Positions 49,240-58,921 of a stretch of DNA of 62,325 bases are shown in pieces. The notes below the pieces were generated by a model that worked only from the letters and a program-made list of their open reading frames with translations, was not told the origin of the DNA and made no database searches. This DNA is from Stutzerimonas kunmingensis (GTDB taxonomy: Bacteria; Pseudomonadota; Gammaproteobacteria; Pseudomonadales; Pseudomonadaceae). The first letter of the stretch is position 1; each line of letters opens with the position of its first letter. The position numbers and the translations under genes were made by a program. The DNA is taken from contig NZ_PISM01000003.1 of NCBI RefSeq assembly GCF_002929225.1, forward strand, positions 1-62,325, read 5' to 3'.

Positions 49240-51861
49240 ATGTCCGTACGCTTCATTCCTGATGCGCTCAGTGCAGAGGCAGGTGCCGTAGAGCAACTCG
49301 CATCCATTCCTCGGCTGCCGCCGCTGCATATCGACCGGCCCAGGCTGGTTCGTGCGCTGCTCGAAACCGATTGCCGTCTGCGCCTGATCTGCGCCCCAGC
49401 CGGGTTTGGCAAGACCGTGCTGATGAGCGAGTGCGCGCGCTTGGTGCCTCCGGGCACACGCCTGGTGTGGCTGGATCTCGGCGGTCGGGCATGTACGGTT
49501 CAGGCGCTGTACGGCCAGTTGAGCGATGCGTTGGGGGAGCGGACGGGCAAGGATGATCGTTCCGAGAACGACATGCTGGCGCTGCTGCGACAAGTCCGGC
49601 AGCCGCTGTGGATCATGCTCGACGACTACCCGCGTGATTACAGCCCGGAGCTCGATGCTTGCATTGATATGTTGTTGGACATGGGGCCGGCACAAGTCAG
49701 TTGGTGGGTATCCAGTCGCCGCCAGCCGGCGTGGAAGCTTCCACGGCTCCTGCTGCAAGGGCACCTTCTGGAGCTGGAGGCGGAAGCGCTGGCGTTCACC
49801 GCCGAAGAGCTCGAGCAACTCCTGAACGTCCATCGTCTGACGCTCTCGCCCGAGACTTTTCAGCAATTGCATCGTGTGATGGAGGGGTGGCCGGCTGGAG
49901 TCTGTCTGATGTTGCTCCACGCCGATGAGCAGGCGTTGCGTGAGCGTCTGGTTGCCGGGACGCCATTGCTGCGTGATTACGTCCAGCGTGAGGTCATGGC
50001 TGGACTGAGCGATGAAGTGCGGCGGGCCATGCTGGCACTGGCGCGTATGCCGCGTTTCTCGGCAGAGCTCTGCGACCATGTGCTCGACGGTGTTGGTCGC
50101 GAAATCCTCGATATCCTCAAGACGCTCCAGCTCTTCATTCGGCAGATCGACAATTGCGGTGAGTGGTTTCGCCTTTGGAAGCCGCTGGCGCTGATGCTGC
50201 AGCGCTCCGCAGAAACGACCGCTCCGACCCAGGCCCATCTGCGTGCCTGTCAGTGGTTCGCCAGTCGCGGCGAGATGCGCGAGGCGGTAGAGCATGCACT
50301 ATGGGCCGGCCAGCCTGAGGTCGCTGCCAACTACCTGCAGCGTTACGGACAGGAACAGCTGCTGATCGGCGATAACGTATCGCGCTTTCTGAAATGGCGA
50401 AGCGAGCTGCCACAGGACCTGTTCGCCAGCACCACGCGCCTGATCGTCTTGCAGGGCTGGGCGCTGATCATTTCGGCGCGACTTGATGAAGTGGATGACT
50501 GTCTGGCCGAGCTGGCCAAGTTCTTCCCCCAACCCGATGCGCGCCGGCAAGCCCAGTTATTGGCTCAGTGGCAGGCCCTTCGTGGGTTTCTGGCCCGCCT
50601 GCGCGGTGAGCCCGAGGCACGCCAGAACTGCTTGCAGGCGCTAGAGGTACTGTCCGATCACGCCTGGGCGCAGCGCGTGCTCTGTTATCAGGTGCTTACG
50701 CAGCAAGCGATGGCCGAAGGTGAGCTCGACCTTGCCCAGCAATACAACAGCGAAGGCATGAAGCTCGCACGGCTGAAAGGTAGCGTGCTCTACGAAGTGA
50801 TGCTCAGCGTCGATCGAATCCAGTTGCTTGAACTCACCGGTGAGTTCGAGCGTGCGGTCGGCGTGCTCAACGAGACACTCCAGGCGTTACGTGACTCCGT
50901 CCGGCGCAGCCCTCTCATCGGCAGGCTGCAACTGCTGCAGGGGCATCTGCTGGCTTACCAGGGGCTCGACGAGCCGGCGCAGGAGGCATATCAGCTCGGT
51001 AAGGCGGAGACCGAAACCTGCGGTGATTCCTACTGTTTCTTCGGTTATGTCGGGCTTGCCGAGCTTGCCGCGCGCAGTCACGAGTTTGCCTGCGCCTATC
51101 ACTGGCTGCGGGACGCCGAGCGCCTGTCTCAGTGGCGCCATGTACCTGAGGCGAGATTCCGCGGCATCCTGCCGCTGATAAACGGTGTGGCCTGGCTGCA
51201 TCAGGGCGAGCTGCGCAAGGCGCGTGGTGCGCTGTATCAGGTACTGGAACTGTATGAAGGACGGGGTTACCTGTCGCCGTCCGGATTCTACGAGCTGTTG
51301 CCTCGGGTGCGGCGCTATCTGGCGGTCATCGATGTGCTCGAGGGACAGCCAGCACGAGCGATCACAGCCTTGCGTGAGCAGATCGAGCAGAACCTGCTTG
51401 CCCAGCGTCTGGGGCTGGCATGCGAGTGTCGTTTCAGTCTGGCGGAAGCGTTACAGGCCGATGGCCAGGTCGCCGAGGCGGAGCTGGAGCTGCGTCTGGC
51501 GCTCAGCGAGGCCGCGCGTCAGCATCTGGTCAAGCCCTTGTACGAACTACAGTATCGGCAGCCGCAATGGCTGGCGCGAGTGCTACCCGCAGCGAAGGGC
51601 GAATCGCTTCGGCAGCGGCTGCTGAGCTACGAGCGTGAGCCGGAAATGACGCTCCCGGCAGCGGATGAAACGGTGCTCAGCAACCGCGAACTGACGGTGT
51701 TGCGGCTGATCGCCCAGGGGTGCTCGAACCAGGAGATTGCCGAACAGCTGTTCATATCCCTACATACCGTGAAGACCCATGCGCGCAGGATAAACACGAA
51801 GCTGGGCGTCGCGCGCCGTACTCAGGCGGTGGCGAAGGCCAAAGCGCTGGCCTGGCTCTGA
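49240..51861 (+). CDS. MalT-like LuxR-family transcriptional regulator
   Basis: An 873-residue signal-transduction ATPase of the STAND/LAL type. Walker A is CAPAGFGKTVL near residue 50; the N-terminal NTPase domain runs to about 330, followed by helical TPR-like repeats (400–780), and the C-terminal LuxR helix-turn-helix is LSNRELTVLRLIAQGCSNQEIAEQLF with SLHTVKTHARRI. I chose ATG at 49240 (MSVRFIPD). Such proteins bind an inducer through the repeat domain, oligomerise with ATP and activate nearby promoters. Its place downstream of the DUF1302/1329 genes, in the same orientation, suggests it activates them. The inducer is unknown. Confidence 0.88.
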   Translation: MSVRFIPDALSAEAGAVEQLASIPRLPPLHIDRPRLVRALLETDCRLRLICAPAGFGKTVLMSECARLVPPGTRLVWLDLGGRACTVQALYGQLSDALGERTGKDDRSENDMLALLRQVRQPLWIMLDDYPRDYSPELDACIDMLLDMGPAQVSWWVSSRRQPAWKLPRLLLQGHLLELEAEALAFTAEELEQLLNVHRLTLSPETFQQLHRVMEGWPAGVCLMLLHADEQALRERLVAGTPLLRDYVQREVMAGLSDEVRRAMLALARMPRFSAELCDHVLDGVGREILDILKTLQLFIRQIDNCGEWFRLWKPLALMLQRSAETTAPTQAHLRACQWFASRGEMREAVEHALWAGQPEVAANYLQRYGQEQLLIGDNVSRFLKWRSELPQDLFASTTRLIVLQGWALIISARLDEVDDCLAELAKFFPQPDARRQAQLLAQWQALRGFLARLRGEPEARQNCLQALEVLSDHAWAQRVLCYQVLTQQAMAEGELDLAQQYNSEGMKLARLKGSVLYEVMLSVDRIQLLELTGEFERAVGVLNETLQALRDSVRRSPLIGRLQLLQGHLLAYQGLDEPAQEAYQLGKAETETCGDSYCFFGYVGLAELAARSHEFACAYHWLRDAERLSQWRHVPEARFRGILPLINGVAWLHQGELRKARGALYQVLELYEGRGYLSPSGFYELLPRVRRYLAVIDVLEGQPARAITALREQIEQNLLAQRLGLACECRFSLAEALQADGQVAEAELELRLALSEAARQHLVKPLYELQYRQPQWLARVLPAAKGESLRQRLLSYEREPEMTLPAADETVLSNRELTVLRLIAQGCSNQEIAEQLFISLHTVKTHARRINTKLGVARRTQAVAKAKALAWL

Positions 51862-52031
51862 GAACAAGCAGTCATCCAAGGGATCATTCATCGTCGCGCC
51901 TGAAACAGCAAAGTTCAGGCGCGCCGATTCGCTGCAAGCCTGGCGGCTGTCAGACGAAGATGGATTCTTGTTTTTGTTGGGTAAGTTTCGGGGCGGAGCG
52001 GCGCAACCTGCAGGCAGTCAGGTTGATGACA

Positions 52032-52301
52032 TTACACTGGTGCGGGTTGCAAGCCTCCGTGGGACATCCGTTGTGGCAACTGCTCGCCGCGCTCGATGGC
52101 CAGACTGACTTGCAGGCTGGTGATGAGTCGCTGCAATTGCTGTTGATCGCGCCATTGGTAGGCACTGATGTAGCGCTTCACTGCAACGCCTTCCGAGCCC
52201 GTCAATGTCAGCAGAATGCTGCCATCGGGCTTCTCGATGCTGAAGTTGACGTTGTAGCGCGGACGAAACACATCACTGATCTTCTGAAATGGACTCGTCA
52301 T
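52032..52301 (-). CDS. DUF3509-family protein
   Basis: An 89-residue Pseudomonas-type protein. SPFQKISDVFRPRYNVNF, SIEKPDGSILLTL and ISAYQWRDQQQLQRLI are the recognisable family segments. There is no membrane helix, and the role is unknown. I chose ATG at 52299–52301 because the homology begins there; the frame remains open upstream to 52403. Confidence 0.75.
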   Translation of the reverse strand: MTSPFQKISDVFRPRYNVNFSIEKPDGSILLTLTGSEGVAVKRYISAYQWRDQQQLQRLITSLQVSLAIERGEQLPQRMSHGGLQPAPV

Positions 52302-52418
52302 GCCTGGATACCTATGTGAGGGGTTGCCAGCAATGGACCAGGCAAGGCGATGACAAGTTTCCCGGGCGCAACGGCATGACCGCCGCAAAAATGTCGCGGG
52401 CATACCTGCTATCTCATT

Positions 52419-52673
52419 TCATGCTTGCGCAGTCAGCTCCGTCAGAACATCGGGGCTGCTCTTGAATGCCTTGGCAAACAACTCGCGGTGCCTGGCCATG
52501 TAGATGCCGATGTCTTCGGCTTGCTGTTCGCTCAGCGACGGCGAAGCTTGCTGCAGCACCGCAGCTAGCGCTTCTGCCAGCTCAAGCATCTTGTCGTGAC
52601 GATCGGCTTCGGCTTTATCCATGAACAAACGCTCCAGGTCCCTACTGCTGCGGTACACCACTTCGACGGCCAT
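52419..52673 (-). CDS. yebG: YebG-family SOS-inducible protein
   Basis: An 84-residue protein matching YebG (PF07130): MAVEVVYRSSRDLERLF, DKAEADRHDKMLELAEAL and the helical C-terminal half. In E. coli yebG is a LexA-controlled gene of unclear function. A strong LexA box stands 30 bp upstream here, which supports the assignment independently. Confidence 0.88.
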   Translation of the reverse strand: MAVEVVYRSSRDLERLFMDKAEADRHDKMLELAEALAAVLQQASPSLSEQQAEDIGIYMARHRELFAKAFKSSPDVLTELTAQA

Positions 52674-52700
52674 TTACCACCTCGGTCATTGGCAGATTGA

Positions 52701-52720
52701 TACTGTTTATTTGTACAGCA
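52701..52720 (-). promoter_or_regulatory. LexA (SOS) box of yebG
   Basis: TACTGTTTATTTGTACAGCA: CTG-N10-CAG with the extended TACTGT…ACAG consensus. It is 28 bases before the yebG ATG, at promoter distance. Confidence 0.88.
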
Positions 52721-52769
52721 TAAGCGGCTGCGGCGAAGATTGAAAGTCTGCGCAGGAAGCGGAGTTTCG

Positions 52770-53234
52770 TCAGTTCTTGAATCGGCCTTGCACGCGCTCG
52801 GCCCTAAACTCCAGTGTGGCGGCGCGGTAACCGGCGCGCAGCAGCGGTAGCGGCAGGCAGGATTCCCAGCTTGCGCCGGGCTGCAGGCCACCTGCCCCCT
52901 GGTAGTCCGGTGCATCGTAGGCGCGTCGCGCCAGGTTGGTGCGCGAGCCCGGCGCATAGGCGGCGACTTCCCACTGCAGGCTCTGCAACTTTTTGTCGGT
53001 GTGATTGTGCAGGCGCACATGCAGCGGCTGCCCGCCAGCGCAGCGACGAGGGTCGTGAGTCAGCTGAATTTCGATACGAGCGAGCAACTGCTCTTCGCGA
53101 TGCTCCTGCCAGAGTACCCAGCCAGCGACCAAGGCAAGGCCGAGCACGGCACCCAGTGAAATGGGTACGGCCCTGAATGGATAGCGGATCAGCAGTACCA
53201 GCCAGGTCAGGATGAGCAGAGCGCCAATCAGCAT
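52770..53234 (-). CDS. Conserved membrane-anchored protein of unknown function
   Basis: A 154-residue protein: two N-terminal helices (LIGALLILTWLVLLI and VPISLGAVLGLALVAGWVLW) and a soluble domain with HDPRRCAGGQPLHVRLHNHT and a late ESCLPLP Cys, perhaps a disulfide with the first. It lies between a DUF721 gene and yebG, near secA, where pseudomonads carry a similar unassigned gene. I do not recognise a function. Confidence 0.7.
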   Translation of the reverse strand: MLIGALLILTWLVLLIRYPFRAVPISLGAVLGLALVAGWVLWQEHREEQLLARIEIQLTHDPRRCAGGQPLHVRLHNHTDKKLQSLQWEVAAYAPGSRTNLARRAYDAPDYQGAGGLQPGASWESCLPLPLLRAGYRAATLEFRAERVQGRFKN

Positions 53235-53356
53235 GGTCGAGTACCGACGATCAGGTGGTTGGGCAGCATGGACGTCCTCCGTTGCAATGGGGGCATGCTA
53301 ACCCGTGGCGGCGGACCCCGGGCAACAACGATGTGGCAAGCATTTGTCGCAGGATG

Positions 53357-53812
53357 TCAGTCGTCCACTTTGCTGCGGCTGGCCAGACGTTCCAGTGCAG
53401 CGCGAAGCTTGGGGTCGCGGATGCCATCAGCTGCCGCCTGAATGCTGTCGGCGGCGTTGCTCGAAAGCGGTTGCGTACGCGCCGGCGTGTGCCTGGGCGG
53501 GGGCGGTGGCTGTACCTTGAACTGGATACGCGTCAGGCCGGCGAACTCTTCGAGCACTTCCAGTTGACGTTGCAGACGCCGCTGCTGATAGCGCAACCGT
53601 GTCGCCCAGTGGCCGTCAGTGACGATAAGCAGCAGACAACCTTCGCGCCAGGATGCCACGCGGCAGTGTTCGCGTGCTGCGGGCTGCAACTGGCTCTCCA
53701 GCAGCTGTTGCAGACGATCGAGCCGAAGGGCTTCGCCGAACAAAGCTCTGAGGGGCTTCGCTTCGCGCAACAATGAGGCAGGAGCACGAGCCGGCGACGG
53801 GCGAAAGGCCAT
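53357..53812 (-). CDS. dciA: DUF721/DciA-family protein
   Basis: A 151-residue protein. The N-terminal domain (residues 10–100), with LQQLLESQLQPAAREHCRVASWREGCLLLIV and RLRYQQRRLQRQLE elements, fits the DciA (DUF721) KH-like fold, the helicase loader or operator that replaces DnaC in most bacteria. The C-terminal third is Pro- and Ala-rich with a short helix LRAALERLAS. I chose ATG at 53810–53812. It is divergent from secA, the arrangement familiar from pseudomonads. The symbol reflects family only. Confidence 0.75.
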   Translation of the reverse strand: MAFRPSPARAPASLLREAKPLRALFGEALRLDRLQQLLESQLQPAAREHCRVASWREGCLLLIVTDGHWATRLRYQQRRLQRQLEVLEEFAGLTRIQFKVQPPPPPRHTPARTQPLSSNAADSIQAAADGIRDPKLRAALERLASRSKVDD

Positions 53813-54094
53813 GATGGTCCGAGATGCTTGGTAGAAGCGTGAATGGTAGCAGAAGCCGGTTCGGGGAATATCCTGCCGCCTCCGGCTTTGGCGTGCTGCG
53901 CAAATGCCCAGCCTAGAGGGTTTATCGCCTGCCAGCTGCGAATATACAGGTACCCGGTAGCGCGTCCGTTGCGTCATGGCGCTGCGCAGTCAGGCACCTT
54001 TCCTCACTGCCGTTTCCGAGTAGAATGGCTCCTTTGCACGCAGCCGTGACCTCGCGGACGTGCCTCCATCCCCAGCATGGAAGTCTTTGTCGAT

Positions 54095-56833
54095 ATGTTT
54101 GCGCCTTTATTGAAGAAACTCTTTGGAAGCAAGAATGAGCGTGAGGTCAAACGCATGCTCAAGGCGGTGCAGTCCGTCAATGCCCTCGAAGAGCAGATGC
54201 TGTCGCTCTCCGACGAGCAACTGCGCAGCAAGACCGAAGAGTTCAAGGCCCGTCTCGAGAAAGGCGAAACCCTCGATCAGATCCTCCCCGAAGCATTCGC
54301 CGTCTGCCGCGAAGCGGGCAAGCGCGTCATGGGCATGCGCCACTTCGATGTCCAGTTGATCGGTGGCATGACCCTGCACGAAGGGCGCATCGCCGAGATG
54401 CGTACCGGTGAAGGCAAGACCCTGGTGGCTACCCTGGCCGTTTACCTCAATGCGCTGGCCGGCAAAGGTGTGCACGTAGTCACGGTCAACGACTACCTGG
54501 CGCGACGCGATGCCAACTGGATGCGCCCGCTGTACGAATTCCTTGGCCTCTCGGTCGGCATCGTCACCCCGTTCCAGCCGCCGGAAGAAAAGCGCGCTGC
54601 CTACGCAGCCGACATTACCTATGGCACCAACAACGAGTTCGGCTTCGACTACCTGCGTGACAACATGGCGTTCAGCCTGCAGGAAAAGAACCAGCGCGAA
54701 CTCAACTTCGCCGTGATCGACGAAGTCGACTCCATCCTGATCGACGAAGCGCGCACACCGCTGATCATTTCCGGCCAGGCTGAAGACAGCTCCAAGCTTT
54801 ACCAGCAGATCAACCTGCTCATTCCACGCCTTACCCAGCACATCGAGGAAGAGGAGGGAGTCGTTACTCAGGAAGGGCATTTCTCCATCGATGAGAAAAC
54901 CCGTCAGGTCGAGCTGAACGAACAGGGTCACCAGTATATCGAGGAGCTGCTGACCCAGGCCGGTCTGCTGGCCGAGGGCGAAAGCCTCTATTCGGCGCAT
55001 AACCTCGGTTTGCTGACTCATGTGTATTCTGGCCTGCGCGCCCACAAGCTGTTCCATCGCAACGTCGAATACATCGTGCAGAACAACCAGGTGCTGCTGA
55101 TCGACGAGCACACCGGCCGCACCATGCCGGGCCGCCGCCTTTCCGAAGGTCTGCATCAGGCCATCGAAGCGAAGGAAGGGCTGCAGATCCAGCCCGAGAG
55201 CCAGACCCTGGCTTCGACCACCTTCCAGAACTACTTCCGCCTGTACAAGAAGCTGGCCGGCATGACCGGTACCGCCGACACCGAAGCGTTTGAATTCCAG
55301 CAGATCTACAACCTGCCGGTGGTGGTCATCCCGACCAATAGGCCGCTGGCGCGCAAGGACTTCAACGACCTGGTTTATCTGACCCAGGAAGAGAAGTTCG
55401 CCGCGATCATCTCCGACATCAAGGAGTGCCGGGAGCAGGGCCGTCCGGTGCTGGTCGGTACAGCCACCATCGAGTCCTCCGAATACGTGTCGCGCCTGCT
55501 GGAGGCCGAAGGTTTCGAGCACAAGGTGCTCAACGCCAAGCACCACGACAAGGAAGCCGAGATCATCGCCCAGGCCGGGCGCCCCGGTGCCGTGACCATC
55601 GCCACCAACATGGCCGGCCGTGGTACCGACATCCTGCTGGGCGGCAACTGGGAAGTGGAAGTCGCGGCGCTGGACAACCCGACCGAAGAACAGGTCGCGC
55701 AGATCAAGGCGGATTGGCAGAAGCGTCACCAGCAGGTCCTCGAAGCGGGCGGCCTGCACGTGATTGCATCCGAGCGTCATGAATCCCGTCGTATCGACAA
55801 CCAGTTGCGCGGTCGTGCCGGTCGTCAGGGCGACCCGGGTTCGAGCCGTTTCTATCTGTCGCTGGAAGACAGCCTGATGCGCATCTTCGCCTCCGATCGG
55901 GTGAAGAACTTCATGAAGGCGCTGGGCATGGAGTCCGGCGAGGCCATCGAGCACCGCATGGTCACCAATGCCATTGAAAAGGCGCAGCGCAAGGTCGAAG
56001 GCCGCAACTTCGACATGCGCAAGCAGCTGCTCGAGTACGACGACGTGGCCAACGAGCAGCGCAAGGTGATCTACCACATGCGCAACAGCCTGCTCGCAGC
56101 CGATGAAATCGGCCAGACCATCGCCGAATTCCGCCAGGAAGCGCTGGATGCGGCGATCAGCGCGCACATCCCGCCGCAGTCGCTGCCTGAACAGTGGGAT
56201 ATCCCGGGCCTGGAGGCGGTGCTCTACAGCGATTTCGGTACGCGTCTACCGGTCCAGCAGTGGCTCGACGAGGACGAAAAACTCTACGAGGAAACGCTGC
56301 GCGAGCGCATTCTCGAAGCGCTGCTGGCCGCCTACAACGAGAAGGAAGAGCTGGCTGGCGTCGAGGCACTGCGTTCCTTCGAGAAGCAGATCGTGCTGCG
56401 TGTGCTGGATGATCTGTGGAAAGACCACCTGTCGACCATGGACCACCTGCGTCACGGCATCCACCTGCGAGGCTACGCGCAGAAGAACCCGAAGCAGGAA
56501 TACAAGCGCGAGTCCTTCACGTTGTTCCAGGACCTGCTCGAATCGATCAAGCGCGACAGCATCCGCGTGCTGTCCCATGTGCAGGTTCGTCGAGAAGATC
56601 CGGCCGAAGAAGAAGCCCGTCTGCGCCGCGAAGCCGAAGAGCTGGCCAAGCGCATGCAGTTCCAGCATGCCGAGGTGTCCGCGCTGGATCAGCCGGAGGA
56701 GGAGCCTGAGGTCGAAGGTCAGGCCGACGTCGCCGCGGCGCCGGTGCGTACCGAACCGAAGATCGGTCGCAACGAGCCTTGCCCGTGCGGATCGGGCAAG
56801 AAGTACAAGCATTGCCACGGGCAGGTTCAGTAA
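54095..56833 (+). CDS. secA: Preprotein translocase ATPase SecA
   Basis: A 912-residue Sec motor. [18 protein letters not shown] opens it; Walker A is [30 protein letters not shown] the DEAD-type motif, NMAGRGTDI and [12 protein letters not shown] the second RecA half, and the C-terminal zinc-binding [15 protein letters not shown] binds SecB. I chose ATG at 54095 as the family start; an in-frame ATG at 54077 would add six residues. A terminator follows. Confidence 0.97.
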   Translation: MFAPLLKKLFGSKNEREVKRMLKAVQSVNALEEQMLSLSDEQLRSKTEEFKARLEKGETLDQILPEAFAVCREAGKRVMGMRHFDVQLIGGMTLHEGRIAEMRTGEGKTLVATLAVYLNALAGKGVHVVTVNDYLARRDANWMRPLYEFLGLSVGIVTPFQPPEEKRAAYAADITYGTNNEFGFDYLRDNMAFSLQEKNQRELNFAVIDEVDSILIDEARTPLIISGQAEDSSKLYQQINLLIPRLTQHIEEEEGVVTQEGHFSIDEKTRQVELNEQGHQYIEELLTQAGLLAEGESLYSAHNLGLLTHVYSGLRAHKLFHRNVEYIVQNNQVLLIDEHTGRTMPGRRLSEGLHQAIEAKEGLQIQPESQTLASTTFQNYFRLYKKLAGMTGTADTEAFEFQQIYNLPVVVIPTNRPLARKDFNDLVYLTQEEKFAAIISDIKECREQGRPVLVGTATIESSEYVSRLLEAEGFEHKVLNAKHHDKEAEIIAQAGRPGAVTIATNMAGRGTDILLGGNWEVEVAALDNPTEEQVAQIKADWQKRHQQVLEAGGLHVIASERHESRRIDNQLRGRAGRQGDPGSSRFYLSLEDSLMRIFASDRVKNFMKALGMESGEAIEHRMVTNAIEKAQRKVEGRNFDMRKQLLEYDDVANEQRKVIYHMRNSLLAADEIGQTIAEFRQEALDAAISAHIPPQSLPEQWDIPGLEAVLYSDFGTRLPVQQWLDEDEKLYEETLRERILEALLAAYNEKEELAGVEALRSFEKQIVLRVLDDLWKDHLSTMDHLRHGIHLRGYAQKNPKQEYKRESFTLFQDLLESIKRDSIRVLSHVQVRREDPAEEEARLRREAEELAKRMQFQHAEVSALDQPEEEPEVEGQADVAAAPVRTEPKIGRNEPCPCGSGKKYKHCHGQVQ

Positions 56834-56857
56834 GTCCGACCTCGCCTGATGATTCCG

Positions 56858-56892
56858 CGCCGCGACCGGCTTCTGCCGCTCGCGGCGTTTTT
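56858..56892 (+). terminator. Rho-independent terminator after secA
   Basis: CGCCGCGA and TCGCGGCG stem followed by TTTTT. Confidence 0.82.
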
Positions 56893-56947
56893 GTCGCAAC
56901 CCCTCTCTCGGCCTGTTGGCCATCCATTGTTCTGAAGGAGCGCATCC

Positions 56948-58165
56948 ATGGCTGTCGGTCTTGGTCCTTTACCTACTCTGCACCCGGTACCCGGTTTCGA
57001 ACTCGGCATCGCTTCGGCCGGCATCAAGCGACCAGGGCGTAAGGACGTAGTGATCATGCGCTGTGCCGAGGGCTCCCGTGTCGCCGGCGTGACCACCACC
57101 AACGCCTTTTGCGCTGCCCCCGTGCTCGTCACCCGCGAACGCATGCACGGCCCGGTGCGTTACCTGCTGACCAACACCGGTAACGCCAATGCCGGAACCG
57201 GCCCGCAAGGTCTTGCCGACGCCCGTCACACCTGTGCGGCCCTCGCGGCCATCACCGGAATCGACGAGACGGCCGTGCTGCCTTTCTCGACTGGCGTGAT
57301 CGGTGAGCCGCTGCCGGTACAGAAGATCGAGTCGGCATTGCAGGCTGCACTCGACGATCTGTCGCCGGACCACTGGGCCGAGGCCGCGACCGGCATCATG
57401 ACCACCGATACGCTGCCCAAAGGTGCCAGCCGTCAGTTCCAGCACGATGGCGTGACGGTGACCGTCACCGGTATCAGCAAGGGTGCCGGCATGATCCGCC
57501 CGAACATGGCGACCATGCTTGGCTATATCGCCACCGACGCCAAGGTTGCCGGCAGCGTGCTGCAGGACCTGGTACGCGATGCGGCGAACAAGTCGTTCAA
57601 CCGCATCACCATCGACGGTGATACCTCCACCAACGATTGCTGCATGCTGATCGCCACCGGTCAGGCGGCGCTGCCGGAGATCACCTTCGCTTCCGGCGAG
57701 CTGTTCGGCAAGCTCAGGCAGGCGGTGCTGGAAGTCTTCATGGAAGTGGCTCAGGCCATCGTTCGCGATGGCGAAGGTGCGACCAAGTTCGTCACGGTGC
57801 AGGTCAACGGCGGTGGCCATCATCAGGAGTGCCTGGACGTCGCCTATGCCGTCGCGCATTCGCCGCTGATAAAGACTGCGCTGTTCGCCTCGGACCCGAA
57901 CTGGGGCCGCATTCTCGCTGCGGTCGGCTACGCCGGCGTGCCAGACCTGGACGTGAGCAAGATCGATGTGTTCCTTGGCGAGGTCTGCATCGCCAGCCAG
58001 GGCGGGCGCTCGCCCAGCTACACGGAAGAGCAGGGCGCGGCGGTAATGGCCCGTGAGGAAATCACCATCCGTATCGAACTCGGTCGTGGAGATTGCAGCG
58101 AGACCATCTGGACCACCGACCTGTCCCACGAGTACGTGAAGATCAACGCCGAATACCGGACCTGA
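56948..58165 (+). CDS. argJ: Bifunctional ornithine acetyltransferase/N-acetylglutamate synthase
   Basis: A 405-residue Ntn-type arginine-pathway enzyme. The self-cleavage site is in [13 protein letters not shown] (ATM, Thr nucleophile), [11 protein letters not shown] is the Thr-rich active region, and the protein ends [23 protein letters not shown] in parts. It recycles acetyl groups between ornithine and glutamate. The neighbour order secA–argJ is that of P. aeruginosa. Confidence 0.96.
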   Translation: MAVGLGPLPTLHPVPGFELGIASAGIKRPGRKDVVIMRCAEGSRVAGVTTTNAFCAAPVLVTRERMHGPVRYLLTNTGNANAGTGPQGLADARHTCAALAAITGIDETAVLPFSTGVIGEPLPVQKIESALQAALDDLSPDHWAEAATGIMTTDTLPKGASRQFQHDGVTVTVTGISKGAGMIRPNMATMLGYIATDAKVAGSVLQDLVRDAANKSFNRITIDGDTSTNDCCMLIATGQAALPEITFASGELFGKLRQAVLEVFMEVAQAIVRDGEGATKFVTVQVNGGGHHQECLDVAYAVAHSPLIKTALFASDPNWGRILAAVGYAGVPDLDVSKIDVFLGEVCIASQGGRSPSYTEEQGAAVMAREEITIRIELGRGDCSETIWTTDLSHEYVKINAEYRT

Positions 58166-58184
58166 TCGAATCCTGCGCTTAGCT

Positions 58185-58220
58185 ATTCCCGTTGTGCATG
58201 GCCCCATGTGCAACGGGAAT
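58185..58220. terminator. Strong hairpin after argJ
   Basis: ATTCCCGTTG/CAACGGGAAT 10-bp stem extended by TGCAT/ATGTG. There is no T-run in either direction. Confidence 0.55.
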
Positions 58221-58288
58221 TGCCATTAGCGCTTGCCGCGCATTAACGTCCGCTGACTCTTCCGAAGGCAACTCGAGGTGCATCGGTC

Positions 58289-58921
58289 ATGGCTCTGCAA
58301 CTGGTAGTCGGCGACAAGAACTATTCATCCTGGTCGCTGCGCGCCGCGCTGGCAGTGGAACTATCCGGCGCTGCGTGCGAACAGGTTCCGGTCTCACTCT
58401 ATCGGCCAGACAGCCGAGCCCGGCTGCTCGGTTATTCGCCGACCGGCAAGGTGCCGGTGCTTCTGACCGAGGACGGCCCGGTGTGGGATTCGCTGGCAAT
58501 CGCCGAATACCTGGCAGAGCAGTTCCCTGATGCAAACCTGTGGCCGCGCGAGCGCTATGCGCGAGCATTGGCGCGAAGTATCTGCGCGGAGATGCACAGC
58601 GGCTTTCAGGCACTGCGCAGCCATCTGCCGATGGATATGGCGCGCGGCCAGGCCTTGCCCGAGCTTCCCGATGCAGTGCAGGCAGACATCGAGCGAATCT
58701 GCGCCATCTGGAGCGGTTGCTGCGAGCGCTTTGGCCGGAGTGGTGATTATCTGTTTGGCCAGCCAAGCATTGCCGACGCCTTCTATGCGCCGGTGGCGTC
58801 GCGCCTGCGCAGTTATCAGGTGGCCTTGCCAGCTGCCGCAGCAAGCTACGTCGAGACGATCCATCAGTGGCCGGCTTTTCAGCGCTGGCATCGGAGTGCC
58901 CTGCAGGAAGTGCGAAAGTGA
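58289..58921 (+). CDS. Glutathione S-transferase family protein
   Basis: A 210-residue GST. The N-terminal thioredoxin domain has GDKNYSSWSLRAAL with the Ser-type active region and YSPTGKVPVL cis-Pro loop; AIAEYLAEQFPD ends it, and an all-helical domain follows. No substrate can be named. It overlaps the Nudix gene by GTGA, so the two are translationally coupled. Confidence 0.87.
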   Translation: MALQLVVGDKNYSSWSLRAALAVELSGAACEQVPVSLYRPDSRARLLGYSPTGKVPVLLTEDGPVWDSLAIAEYLAEQFPDANLWPRERYARALARSICAEMHSGFQALRSHLPMDMARGQALPELPDAVQADIERICAIWSGCCERFGRSGDYLFGQPSIADAFYAPVASRLRSYQVALPAAAASYVETIHQWPAFQRWHRSALQEVRK

